DNA of 14,758 nt from CAMBRF01 sp964404035 (lineage in GTDB: Bacteria; Verrucomicrobiota; Kiritimatiellia; CAIKKV01; CAITUY01): assembly GCA_964404035.1 (NCBI GenBank), contig CAYOIT010000116.1, positions 1 through 14,758 of the forward strand. Direction: 5' to 3'. This document shows positions 7,272 through 14,400 of this stretch, piece after piece. The notes beneath the pieces were generated by a model that did no database searches, was not told the origin of the DNA, and was given only the letters and a program-made list of their open reading frames with translations. Position 1 is the stretch's first letter. Each line of letters starts with the position of its first letter. The position numbers and the translations under genes are program-made.

Positions 7272-7582
7272 AGGGGCCCGTGGTCCGCGAGGATGACACC
7301 TGGTGTGAGCCCTTTGTCCCACCCACGTGAGGGCACAGTCCGGGCCTCCCCCCGACGTTCGGTCCCACTTCTGAGACACCTGTTCCATGCGTGAGAATAC
7401 TGGACAGATGCTTCATACCGATCCGCACTCCGTCAGCCCCCATACGGACATTTTCCCGGTATTTGGGCGTGTGCGTGTGAAGCGTTTGTCACGGGTGTGA
7501 GGTGTTTGTCAAAGCTTCTGGACGATGCCGCCCCGGCATGCACCCTGCTTATCACGTCACCTGACCTGAGGGTGGTAGGATT
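7272..7582. other. Intergenic region without a credible gene
   Basis: About 310 bp after the kinase stop. Short open frames here lack ribosome-binding sites and recognisable sequence. The only structure noted is the phased direct repeat at 7475-7512. No terminator is seen directly after the kinase; the first strong one on this strand is at 7667. Confidence 0.6.
7475..7512. repeat. Two 18-bp direct repeats with 20-bp period
   Basis: GTGTGAAGCGTTTGTCAC (7475-7492) and GTGTGAGGTGTTTGTCAA (7495-7512) match at 15 of 18 positions and start exactly 20 bp apart, about two helical turns. This is the geometry of tandem binding sites for a DNA-binding protein. No promoter could be fixed nearby. Confidence 0.45.
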
Positions 7583-7693
7583 AAGGAATCGCGCTCACGG
7601 GCGCATACAGGATTCGAACTACTGGCCGACTGGGGAGCCTAGGGGAGGCGATTCCTCGAAACGCCACCGCGGCTTCGGCCGCGGTTTTTTTTT
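7583..7693 (+). ncRNA. Candidate structured RNA ending in an intrinsic terminator
   Basis: AGGAATCGC (7584-7592) is perfectly complementary to GCGATTCCT (7648-7656), giving a 9-bp stem that encloses 55 nt. Inside is a small GCGC/GCGC hairpin (7591-7604, exclusive with the base of the stem). Ten bases after the long stem comes a textbook terminator. A closed stem followed by a terminator is the layout of a small RNA or a 3'UTR-derived RNA. It matches no RNA family I recognise. It could also be just the distal end of the kinase transcript. Confidence 0.35.
7667..7693 (+). terminator. Strong rho-independent terminator
   Basis: CCGCGGC-TTCG-GCCGCGG (7667-7684) forms a perfect 7-bp GC stem capped by a stable UUCG tetraloop, followed at once by nine T (7685-7693). 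It points on the plus strand, between the kinase and the oppositely oriented toxin-antitoxin pair. On the minus strand the trailing sequence has no comparable T-run. Confidence 0.88.
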
Positions 7694-7734
7694 GGCGGTC
7701 ACGCGGCTGAGCGGCACGGGTTAGGTTGGCGCGG

Positions 7735-7977
7735 TTAGTGCCGTAACTTCCACCCTCTGGTTCTGCCTCTTTCATCGCGGACCAGGCCCACAAGATCCTT
7801 CGTTGAGAGTCTCGCCTGAACGGAGGGAACATCCAACGGTGAGGCTGGTGTCTCTTGAGGAACCAGAGTGAAACTCCGCCCATCTCTCCGTCGAATGACG
7901 ACACTCCCAGTCGCTTCCGCTTTGTCCAGGACAGCCGCCAGTTTCTGACGCGCCTCCGAGTACGTATAGACCTGCAT
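7735..7977 (-). CDS. Phd/YefM-family antitoxin
   Basis: An 80-residue protein starting MQVYTYSEARQKLAAVLDKA, with VVIRRRDGRSFTLVP at 26-40. This is the Phd/YefM N-terminal fold that dimerises and binds operator DNA. The charged C-terminal half (SPLDVPS onward) would wrap around and neutralise the PIN toxin. The start is one base after the toxin's stop (TGA-C-ATG). Its ribosome-binding site GGAGG lies inside the last toxin codons, so translation is very likely coupled. Gene order is toxin first, antitoxin second, the reverse of most Phd-type pairs. Confidence 0.85.
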   Translation of the reverse strand: MQVYTYSEARQKLAAVLDKAEATGSVVIRRRDGRSFTLVPQETPASPLDVPSVQARLSTKDLVGLVRDERGRTRGWKLRH

Positions 7978-7978
7978 G

Positions 7979-8371
7979 TCATACCTCCAGTAATCTGATT
8001 CCCGTGTCTTTGGCTGCGCGTTTCAGCGCATGGTCCAGTGTCAACAGAGGGGCCGCGTGACGGGCGGCGCAGTCGAGGAAGTAGGCGTCATAGGCGTACA
8101 TTCCGGCTTGGTGTGCCAAGGCGATCGCATTTGCCATGTCAACCTTGGCGAACCGAAGGGGAATCGTCTGAAATATCCGCAACCCCTCTTGGGCTCCAGC
8201 CCGTGTCACCCGCCTCTGCTTGAGCATTGCGGAAAACGCATTCCCAATTTCCCACGGGATGGCCCCCGGACCGATGAGGGTGTGCCCTGACGTGAGTTCT
8301 ACGATCCGGTCGCGTTCCGGCTCACCCAGAATGACTGCCAGCAGCGCCGAAGTATCTATCACAATGTCCAT
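7979..8371 (-). CDS. PIN-domain toxin (VapC-like ribonuclease)
   Basis: A 130-residue PIN-domain protein from ATG 8371, chosen because GGGAGG lies six bases upstream and MDIVIDTSALLAV is the canonical PIN start; an ATG at 8410 would overlap the promoter. Metal-binding acidic residues are all visible: Asp6 (VIDTSA), Glu41 (PWEIGNA), Asp95 (YAYDAYFLD) and Asp113 (LLTLDHAL). VapC-type toxins cut tRNA or rRNA; the target here is unknown. It forms a two-gene operon with the downstream antitoxin, and the pair is probably self-repressed through the palindrome over the -10 box. Its intact catalytic set suggests an active toxin. Confidence 0.88.
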   Translation of the reverse strand: MDIVIDTSALLAVILGEPERDRIVELTSGHTLIGPGAIPWEIGNAFSAMLKQRRVTRAGAQEGLRIFQTIPLRFAKVDMANAIALAHQAGMYAYDAYFLDCAARHAAPLLTLDHALKRAAKDTGIRLLEV

Positions 8372-8395
8372 GAGCACCTCCCCAATCCAACATAG

Positions 8396-8426
8396 ACAAT
8401 TGTACAACATGATGCTGACGCGTCAA
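8396..8426 (-). promoter_or_regulatory. Promoter and overlapping palindrome of the toxin-antitoxin operon
   Basis: On the minus strand, TTGACG (8426-8421), 16 bases, TACAAT (8404-8399): each box differs from the sigma-70 consensus at one position. Two interlocked palindromes, TTGTACAA (8400-8407) and ACAATTGT (8396-8403), cover the -10 box and are a natural operator for the antitoxin dimer. The transcript would start near 8392 and leave about 20 nt before the toxin ATG. Confidence 0.6.
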
Positions 8427-8537
8427 TCGGCATCTTGGTTTCTCTTCCAGGCAGAACTTGTTACGAACGGAATTCCCGTTAGCGATGAGCGGTCGGAGAA
8501 CCTTGGGGCCTCCGGTCCGCCCCATCCCGGCGGGTGA

Positions 8538-8646
8538 GCGGGGTCGCGTCTCGACAAGCGACATTTACGCTCTCCGCTCACACACCCTTGTCTCCTCTGC
8601 GCAGATCGCAGGTATTCATTTGTCGTTTGTCGAGATGCGACCCCGC
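8538..8646. repeat. 26-bp inverted repeat around a 57-nt loop
   Basis: The left arm 8538-8563 (GCGGGGTCGCGTCTCGACAA…) and the reverse complement of the right arm 8621-8646 agree at 24 of 26 positions. Both differences become G.U pairs if the plus strand is transcribed. The loop contains no gene. No clear target-site duplication is seen. It may be a small mobile element, a protein-binding site, or a long RNA hairpin. Confidence 0.75.
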
Positions 8647-8711
8647 GGGCGGCGAGTTCTTTGGGCATACGGGATCGGAACGACGCCCACAACTGACAAT
8701 CAAGTAAACCC

Positions 8712-8745
8712 AGAAAAGGAAACGGCCCCGCCAGGGGGGCCGTTT
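8712..8745 (-). terminator. Intrinsic terminator of the prepilin-like gene
   Basis: AAACGGCCCC (8720-8729) and GGGGCCGTTT (8736-8745) form a perfect 10-bp stem with a 6-nt loop. On the minus strand it is followed by the T-rich TTTCCTTTTC. It sits 33 bp beyond the prepilin stop. Confidence 0.8.
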
Positions 8746-8777
8746 CGCTGCTCTCACTCCTTACTCCCGATCAGGTC

Positions 8778-9110
8778 CTATTGGGCCAAAGCGTGGTTCG
8801 TGACCGTGCAACTCGCGTTTGTGCCGACATTCAAGTAGGCATAGGTGCCGCCAGCCGGACACGTGGGCGAAGCCTTCAGGTACTCATTGCAGAGTGTCGT
8901 GTCGACTGTCGCACCCTGTATCTGCCTCGTCTCCAGCGCCCACTGCTCCTTTGCCGCCTCCATCTGGCGCAGGTTGTTAATACAGGCATTCTTCTGCGAT
9001 GTCGTTCTGGCCTTCATGAACGACGGGATGGCGATGGCCGCCAATAAACCGATGATCGCCACCACAATCATGATCTCAACCAACGTGAACCCCAACGTGT
9101 TCTTCTTCAT
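8778..9110 (-). CDS. Type IV pilin-like / pseudopilin protein
   Basis: A 110-residue prepilin. The short basic leader MKKNTLG ends in the Gly recognised by prepilin peptidase, followed by FTLVEIMIVVAIIGLLAAIAIP; Phe8 becomes the methylated N-terminus and Glu12 is mature Glu5. The mature protein (~103 residues) has the long hydrophobic helix, an amphipathic QKNACINNLRQMEAAK segment and a small C-terminal domain with Cys43, Cys74, Cys84 and Cys101, enough for two disulfides. AAGGGG lies eight bases before the ATG. It stands alone, without assembly ATPase, platform or peptidase genes; such solitary prepilin genes are common in Verrucomicrobiota relatives. Whether it builds a pilus or a secretion pseudopilus cannot be told. 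Confidence 0.88.
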   Translation of the reverse strand: MKKNTLGFTLVEIMIVVAIIGLLAAIAIPSFMKARTTSQKNACINNLRQMEAAKEQWALETRQIQGATVDTTLCNEYLKASPTCPAGGTYAYLNVGTNASCTVTNHALAQ

Positions 9111-9455
9111 TTGTGTACCCCTTTTGTTAATCTCACAACGGATAGAAACTCCTACCTATCTTCAAGCGTTAGGATAGGCTGTGGGCTGACGCGCTGCTAT
9201 GGGGTGTAACCCTACTGCCGACGGCGATTGTTCCAACCGATCCGAGTCGTGAAAGTCAGGGTAATGATTTTCATCAAACGTGTTCGGAAGACTCCGAGAC
9301 CAAGGACATGATGAACATGCCCCATCCAGCCAGTTTCACCACATCTAACAGCCACGCCTTATCAGGCGCGCTGACGTGTGGACATTGTTGATTTTCAACG
9401 GGCGGCTAACAGCCCCGGGCCCCGCTGGCTCTCCACAATGAAAGGTCTTCACGCA
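9111..9455. other. Intergenic region between prepilin-like gene and subtilase
   Basis: 345 bp without a credible gene. It must hold the prepilin promoter and the end of the subtilase transcript, but no convincing -10/-35 pair or T-tailed hairpin could be fixed. A weak 6-bp inverted repeat CCTATC/GATAGG (9155-9178) lies ~45 bp upstream of the prepilin start. A GC-rich AGCCCCGGGCCCCGCT stretch follows the subtilase stop without a T-run. Confidence 0.4.
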
Positions 9456-12400
9456 TCACGGCGCGCGGATGCGATAGAACCGGCCGATGTAGTTGCTCCA
9501 CCAGGGATCGCTAAAGTAGGTCGGCGTCCCTGTGAGAGTGTTGGTTTGCAGGGGAAGCCAGATGGGATTGATCAGATTCGTACAGGCGTCCACAACGACA
9601 ACCTTGCCGCTGGTCCAGTTCATATTGAATCCGAACCGATTCGAGATAAAGCCGAAACTGCCGTCGGCCAGCACCTCGGGACGTTCGCCTGCCGAAGCAG
9701 GCCAAACGTCAAAGACGCCGCTCAACCCACCATGCCCGGCACCATCATCGGCGTGCAAGGAGATGTGACGGGCCTCCTCCAACACCGTGACCGACCCGGT
9801 CCAGACTCCACCAACGAAGGGGGTGCCGTTGGTGGGCAGGAAAGCTGGCCCGCGGGTGGTGAGGAGGATATCGTCCACATACCAGCCTTCATATGTACCG
9901 GAGCCATTCGAGACGAACCGGAACCGAACCTGGACCGATTGGCCCGCGTACGCCGAAAGATCGTTCGTTTGCCCCTGCCACGAGGCGCCGTAGCCTTTGA
10001 ACGTGGCCAGCGTAGTGTATGTGGCCCAGTTGTTGGTGGACACGTCCACGTCGCCATGGTCGCCGGGACTCTCGGTGTAGTACCAGTTTTGGAACGCGAG
10101 TTTGGCCCCCGGGCCCGGCACCACCGTTGGACTGATCAGGGCACAGTCCATGCCATTCTCGTACCGATGGGTCAACTCGCTGCCACAGTACCAGGCATGG
10201 GTCGGAGAGAGACTGCGGGTCGTGGAAACATGCCACAAGTCGCCTGTACCGCTGTGCGTCCATCCGTTTGTGCCGCCTTCGACATCGTCGAACATGAGTT
10301 CCCTAATCGAGGAAAGCGCGACGTTCCCGGCAAACCCGGCCACGGTGACCCCGCCGGCGTCTTTGGCGGTGAGGCTCACCGTAAACGGCGTGTTGGGCCG
10401 TTGCGGATTGGGAATGGCGGCCCAGTCAAAGTGATCCAGCAGTAGTTCCAGCTGGATCTGGTTCCCCGCCAGACTGTTGTTCCCCTCGTTGATTTCCACC
10501 TGTTGATCGCTATTGTCGGCAATCACACCGAGGTAATATCGGTTGGGCGCATGGCCGTTGGTGATCGGGCAGTAGGTCGCATCCCGTAAACTCCCGTTGC
10601 CGGCCAGATTGCTCACGAACCAGGTGACGAGTATCGTATCCGCGGTGGTGATGGTGGAATCGAGTGAAAGATAGATCCCGATGTTGAAGGGCCCCGAGCC
10701 ATACGCACTCGGGTTGCTCACCGTGTTGGTGACGCGGATGCCCGTCCCGATTCCGGCCGTAGCCGGGCCGGCCACTTCCGTCATCTGCAGGTCGGGCACC
10801 CCCACTTGGATGGCGCCGCCCGCCAGCGCGTTGTTGTTCTCGTTGGATTCCGGCTGCTGGTTGGTGAAGTCGGCGATGGCGCCAAGATAGTATGAGCCCT
10901 GGTTCACGTTGGTGGGCACGGTGCAACCCGTCGTGATGCGCGAACCGGCATTCCCGGCCAGACTGCTCACGGAACGGGTGGCAATGCGCGTATCCCCGGT
11001 GGTGATGGTGGCATCGGGGGAAAGATAGATCCCGACTTGGAATGGCCCCGCGCCATACACGGTCGAGTTGGTCACCGTGTTGGTGACGCCGATGATCGCC
11101 TTGATGCCGGCCAGCGAAGGTCCGGCCACTTCCGTCATCCGCAGATCGGCAATCCCCACTTGGATGGTGCCGCCCGCCAGCGCGTTGTTGTTCTCGTTGC
11201 TTTCCACCTGCTGCCCGTCGTAATCCGCAATCACGCCCAGATAGTACGTGTTCGGGGGCAGGTTTGTCGGTACGGCGCAAGACGTCGCAACCCGCGAGCC
11301 GGCCTTTCCTGCCAGACTGCTCACGGAACGGGTGGCGATGCGCGCATCCCCGGTGGTGATGGTGGCGTCGAGGGAAAGGTACACACCCACCGAAAAGGTC
11401 CCGGCCGCAAAGGCGCTCGCGTTCGTCACCGCGTTGGTGATGGATACGGAAGCTCCCAGGCCGGCAATCGCCGGACCGGAAACCGTGGTCATCTGGAGGT
11501 CGGGGATGTCGTTGACCGTCCAGACGTGATCATTGGTCCCCCGGGAGTTGGATACCCGGATGGTGATCGTCGTCGCGGCCCAGCTCGCCGGCGTCCAAGC
11601 CACAATGCCGTTGGCGGCCCCGATGCTGAACCCCGGGGGAGCGCTAACCACCGACCAGGTAAAACTCCCGGATCCGATGGCTTCCGCCGCATCATTGCCA
11701 TCGTAATGGTAAGGAACCGATGGCGCGGCGAGCCGCGACGGGGTGGAGACCACCACGGGGCCGGCGCCGCCCAGAGCCCTGTACGCATTGACCCGTCCGA
11801 AGCCGTAGTGATCGTTTCTTCCATTTACATAAAGGTTGGTGCCAATCTTGTCCGCCGATCCCTGTAGCGCTTGGCGCACCTGGGCGGTCGTGAGAGTCGG
11901 GTACTTGGACAGCACCAGCGCTGCCACGCCGGCCGCAACGGGACAAGACGCTGACGTGCCGGCAAAGCCGTCCGTGTAGTCGCCGTTTTCATCGCCGTTC
12001 AATCCGGACATTTCAGTGACGGCGACACCGTCGATGTACAAACTCAACTTGTCGCCACCGGCCTCGGAGCTTACATAATGCTCAAAGGACAGATTGCCGG
12101 CCGAAAAGACCCCGACCAGCCGCAAGAAGCTGGTTTGACTGTTCAAGATGTCGCCAAACCGGACGGAATACTGGCCGGCAAAGGGCTTCAACGTGTTCAC
12201 GGAGGGGGGGGTGTTGCCACCGGTCTGCCAGGGGAATCCGGACAACCCGCCCGATTCAAATGTCTCGGTTCCCATTCCCGGCAGCACGATGTTGTCGAGC
12301 CAGGCGGAATCCCACCCGCGGTCTTCTGCACTGTTTTTGACATACCGCCACTCCACCGTGTGGACGCCACTAACCATTGAATAGACGTAATTGCTCCAAC

Positions 12401-14210
12401 CCAGCAGCACGTTGTAGCCGTTGGCGGCACCCATGTTGTCGGTCGTCCACATTGCGGCATGTTCGCCCATCGTGGGCGCCACCACATCCAGTTCGGGACC
12501 GAAGCTCGAATAGTAAACGCGCCGGTCATAGAGGCTGGAACCGCCCACGGCGATCGATTCAGGCAGGCTGGCGGGATATCCCACATCATCATAGCCCGAG
12601 TTCCCCGACGAGAAAAGCACCACGCTTCCCTGGCCGCCGCACCCATTGGCTATGGCGTTCCGAATGGAATCGCTCAGAATTTCGCTCGGCGTGCCCGCCT
12701 CCCAACTGCAACTGATTACACGAGCGATGGTTGCGGCATAGGCTATCGCTGCGGCAAAATCACTGTTTGCCTCAAGGTTCGCCGGAATGCTGGGGGGGAG
12801 CAGGCCGGCTATCGCTTCAGCCGCAGCATGGTCTGCATCAAGGCCACCACCCCCGATGGCAATCTGGACCGGCAGCAGTCGACAGCCCGGCGCCACACCG
12901 GAGATCCCGATTCCGTTGTTTCCTGCGCCGGCCGCCAGCCCGGCACAGGTCGTGCCATGCAGTTGATAAGATGTCGGGTACGGATCATTGTCGTTACTGC
13001 CAAAATCCCACCCGTGCCAGTCGTTGGTATACCCATTGCCGTCATCATCCACACTGTTGGTTTCCTTTCCGCCCCCATATTCTCCGAGGTTAACAAAAAT
13101 GTTGTTGGTCAGATCCGGATGCCGCCAATCCACGCCTTGGTCGATAATGGCAATCACCACCGTGTTGGAACCGCGCGTGATGTCCCAGGCCGCATCCGCA
13201 TGGACACTGGCGTTCGTATCCCCCCCCACGTTCGCCCCCTGCGCCAGATGCCATTGCTGGGGATAGAACGGATCGTTCGGCGTGAAATGCGGTTCGGCCT
13301 GCACGAGAAAGTCCGGCTGCACCCACGTCACCTCCGGATCGGCCCCGCGTTGCGCCGCTATCTTGAGGACAGAGAGGCCTGCGGGCGGGTTCGTCACGCG
13401 CACGATAAACCATTGCGGCAGACCCCGAACGCCGCGCACGTAATCCAGTCCGTGCGCGACGCAGTACTGCCGCGCGTCTTCCTCCGTGGCCGGCTGGCGG
13501 AATTTCACGACGAGATTCGGAGTGACGATCACCGGCGAAGCCCGGTCTGCCGTTGCGTAAACCCAATCCGCATAAGCGACTCCCGGCAGCCCCGCCGCCC
13601 GCGGAAGCACCTCGTCGGTTCCCATCGCCTCGCCCGCCTCGAGCACGATGTATCCGCGCCGATCGCCGCATTGCACAACCGTGAAGCCCGCCGCCCGGGC
13701 GCTCGTTTCCAAGGCCTGCATCGCCTGGCTGTCGCCGTTGTCAACCGACACGGAGACGCGCTTCACCGAGCGGAGAAGCGGAATCGTCGCCCCCTCGTGC
13801 AGATATCCATCGCCGGCCTGAGCAAAGCCCGCGAAACGCGCGGCACGGTGCCCCTCCTTTGCCGGCGGCCGCCGATCCTCGGGCGGCTCGGGCGTCGCCG
13901 GACTCGGCCCAACAACCAGGAGTCTCGCCTCTCCACTTTGGGTAACGGCCTGGGTCGCCGTCACGCGGAATGCTTCGCCGCCCGCGGGGTCTTTGGCAAT
14001 GTTGCGCACTTGCGCCGGCTCCGGCTGGTTCGACGCCATCTCTCCGTCGGCGCCGGGAACGGGAGGTTGTCTGGCGTGTGCAAACAACAATAGCGCAACA
14101 AGAACGGCGCCGCCGATGCCGCACGCCGACACAGCAGGCCGGCTCCGGATCGTTACCAGCGTCGCAGCGAGGGTGGTCCTAATTCCCGAACGAAGATTCA
14201 TGGCATGCAT
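9456..14210 (-). CDS. Giant secreted S8 subtilase with CARDB repeats and an inserted permuted domain
   Basis: The start at 14210 is chosen because GAGGAGG lies four bases upstream; the frame is open to an ATG at 14282. From 14210 the protein has 1584 residues. Residues 27-45 form a membrane segment after a basic stretch (signal peptide or anchor). Residues ~225-310 are a subtilase prodomain. The catalytic domain (~330-815) shows Asp357 (AIIDQGVDW), His418 (LHGTTCAG), oxyanion Asn537 (SSGNSG) and Ser753 (GTSASCP). A ~140-residue beta-sandwich insertion lies at 600-738, directly before the serine, with its halves in swapped order. Then follow an Ig/cadherin-like domain (~819-904), three CARDB repeats (905-1253), a MAM-like domain (~1303-1452) ending in GWYVDDILLT, and a C-terminus (~1513-1584) typical of PVC secreted proteins. 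It is probably an extracellular or envelope protease; target unknown. Confidence 0.9.
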   Translation of the reverse strand: MHAMNLRSGIRTTLAATLVTIRSRPAVSACGIGGAVLVALLLFAHARQPPVPGADGEMASNQPEPAQVRNIAKDPAGGEAFRVTATQAVTQSGEARLLVVGPSPATPEPPEDRRPPAKEGHRAARFAGFAQAGDGYLHEGATIPLLRSVKRVSVSVDNGDSQAMQALETSARAAGFTVVQCGDRRGYIVLEAGEAMGTDEVLPRAAGLPGVAYADWVYATADRASPVIVTPNLVVKFRQPATEEDARQYCVAHGLDYVRGVRGLPQWFIVRVTNPPAGLSVLKIAAQRGADPEVTWVQPDFLVQAEPHFTPNDPFYPQQWHLAQGANVGGDTNASVHADAAWDITRGSNTVVIAIIDQGVDWRHPDLTNNIFVNLGEYGGGKETNSVDDDGNGYTNDWHGWDFGSNDNDPYPTSYQLHGTTCAGLAAGAGNNGIGISGVAPGCRLLPVQIAIGGGGLDADHAAAEAIAGLLPPSIPANLEANSDFAAAIAYAATIARVISCSWEAGTPSEILSDSIRNAIANGCGGQGSVVLFSSGNSGYDDVGYPASLPESIAVGGSSLYDRRVYYSSFGPELDVVAPTMGEHAAMWTTDNMGAANGYNVLLGWSNYVYSMVSGVHTVEWRYVKNSAEDRGWDSAWLDNIVLPGMGTETFESGGLSGFPWQTGGNTPPSVNTLKPFAGQYSVRFGDILNSQTSFLRLVGVFSAGNLSFEHYVSSEAGGDKLSLYIDGVAVTEMSGLNGDENGDYTDGFAGTSASCPVAAGVAALVLSKYPTLTTAQVRQALQGSADKIGTNLYVNGRNDHYGFGRVNAYRALGGAGPVVVSTPSRLAAPSVPYHYDGNDAAEAIGSGSFTWSVVSAPPGFSIGAANGIVAWTPASWAATTITIRVSNSRGTNDHVWTVNDIPDLQMTTVSGPAIAGLGASVSITNAVTNASAFAAGTFSVGVYLSLDATITTGDARIATRSVSSLAGKAGSRVATSCAVPTNLPPNTYYLGVIADYDGQQVESNENNNALAGGTIQVGIADLRMTEVAGPSLAGIKAIIGVTNTVTNSTVYGAGPFQVGIYLSPDATITTGDTRIATRSVSSLAGNAGSRITTGCTVPTNVNQGSYYLGAIADFTNQQPESNENNNALAGGAIQVGVPDLQMTEVAGPATAGIGTGIRVTNTVSNPSAYGSGPFNIGIYLSLDSTITTADTILVTWFVSNLAGNGSLRDATYCPITNGHAPNRYYLGVIADNSDQQVEINEGNNSLAGNQIQLELLLDHFDWAAIPNPQRPNTPFTVSLTAKDAGGVTVAGFAGNVALSSIRELMFDDVEGGTNGWTHSGTGDLWHVSTTRSLSPTHAWYCGSELTHRYENGMDCALISPTVVPGPGAKLAFQNWYYTESPGDHGDVDVSTNNWATYTTLATFKGYGASWQGQTNDLSAYAGQSVQVRFRFVSNGSGTYEGWYVDDILLTTRGPAFLPTNGTPFVGGVWTGSVTVLEEARHISLHADDGAGHGGLSGVFDVWPASAGERPEVLADGSFGFISNRFGFNMNWTSGKVVVVDACTNLINPIWLPLQTNTLTGTPTYFSDPWWSNYIGRFYRIRAP
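10446..11498 (-). repeat. Three tandem ~350-bp CARDB-encoding repeats
   Basis: Units at about 11498-11151, 11150-10797 and 10796-10446 each encode 116-118 residues beginning DLxMTxVxGPxxAG and ending in (N)ENNNALAGGxIQV or a variant. Stretches such as TRSVSSLAG recur exactly in units 1 and 2, and the DNA is visibly similar, so the expansion is fairly recent. Unit 3 is the most diverged at its end. CARDB domains are adhesion-type beta-sandwiches of secreted proteins. Confidence 0.85.
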
Positions 14211-14231
14211 TCTGCCTCCTCTCGTAGAACG

Positions 14232-14282
14232 GCTGTCACCACAGCTTGTCAAATTGTCCTGCATGCATGACAGACTTGTCAA
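14232..14282 (-). promoter_or_regulatory. Candidate promoter and repeats upstream of the subtilase
   Basis: On the minus strand, TTGACA (14282-14277, perfect -35), 18 bases, GACAAT (14258-14253, four of six to -10). CTTGTCAA occurs twice exactly 30 bp apart (14245-14252, 14275-14282), which may be a phased regulator site. GCTGT-CACC-ACAGC (14232-14245) is a small hairpin in the leader just before the GAGGAGG ribosome-binding site. Confidence 0.4.
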
Positions 14283-14400
14283 GTAGCCCCATCATGGGCG
14301 CGGTCCTCCAGTAGACCAGATTGTCCTCCACCCCCAATAAACACTCATGGCGTTCACGTGGTGTTTGCGTTTCCGCCTCTGTTTTGGCACCTTCTCCCGC

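Noticed and set aside
7600..7618. Minus-strand TTCGAAT-CCTGT-ATGCGCC, matching the T-loop and 3' end layout of a tRNA
   Set aside because: The 5' side of the T-stem (AGTAG) does not pair with CCTGT, no D-arm, anticodon arm or 5' acceptor strand precedes it, and no CCA follows. At most it is a tRNA remnant or an old attachment-site core.
7581..7982. 133-codon minus-strand open frame overlapping the Phd antitoxin
   Set aside because: It is a frame-shifted shadow of the antitoxin extended through the terminator region, ending in the tRNA-like remnant; no family resemblance.
8423..8692. 89-codon minus-strand open frame across the inverted repeat
   Set aside because: Arg-rich, no ribosome-binding site, and it spans the palindrome and toxin-antitoxin promoter; better explained as non-coding.
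10446..11498. Repeated ~350-bp units as a CRISPR or other DNA array
   Set aside because: The periodicity is protein-level CARDB domains, in frame throughout a large gene, with no short repeats and spacers.
12459..14093. 544-codon plus-strand open frame opposite the subtilase, and similar ones at 834-1874, 2083-3438 and 9378-10445
   Set aside because: They are exact antisense shadows of strongly supported genes in GC-rich DNA, rich in Arg/His/Pro/Gly, with no recognisable domain or ribosome-binding site.
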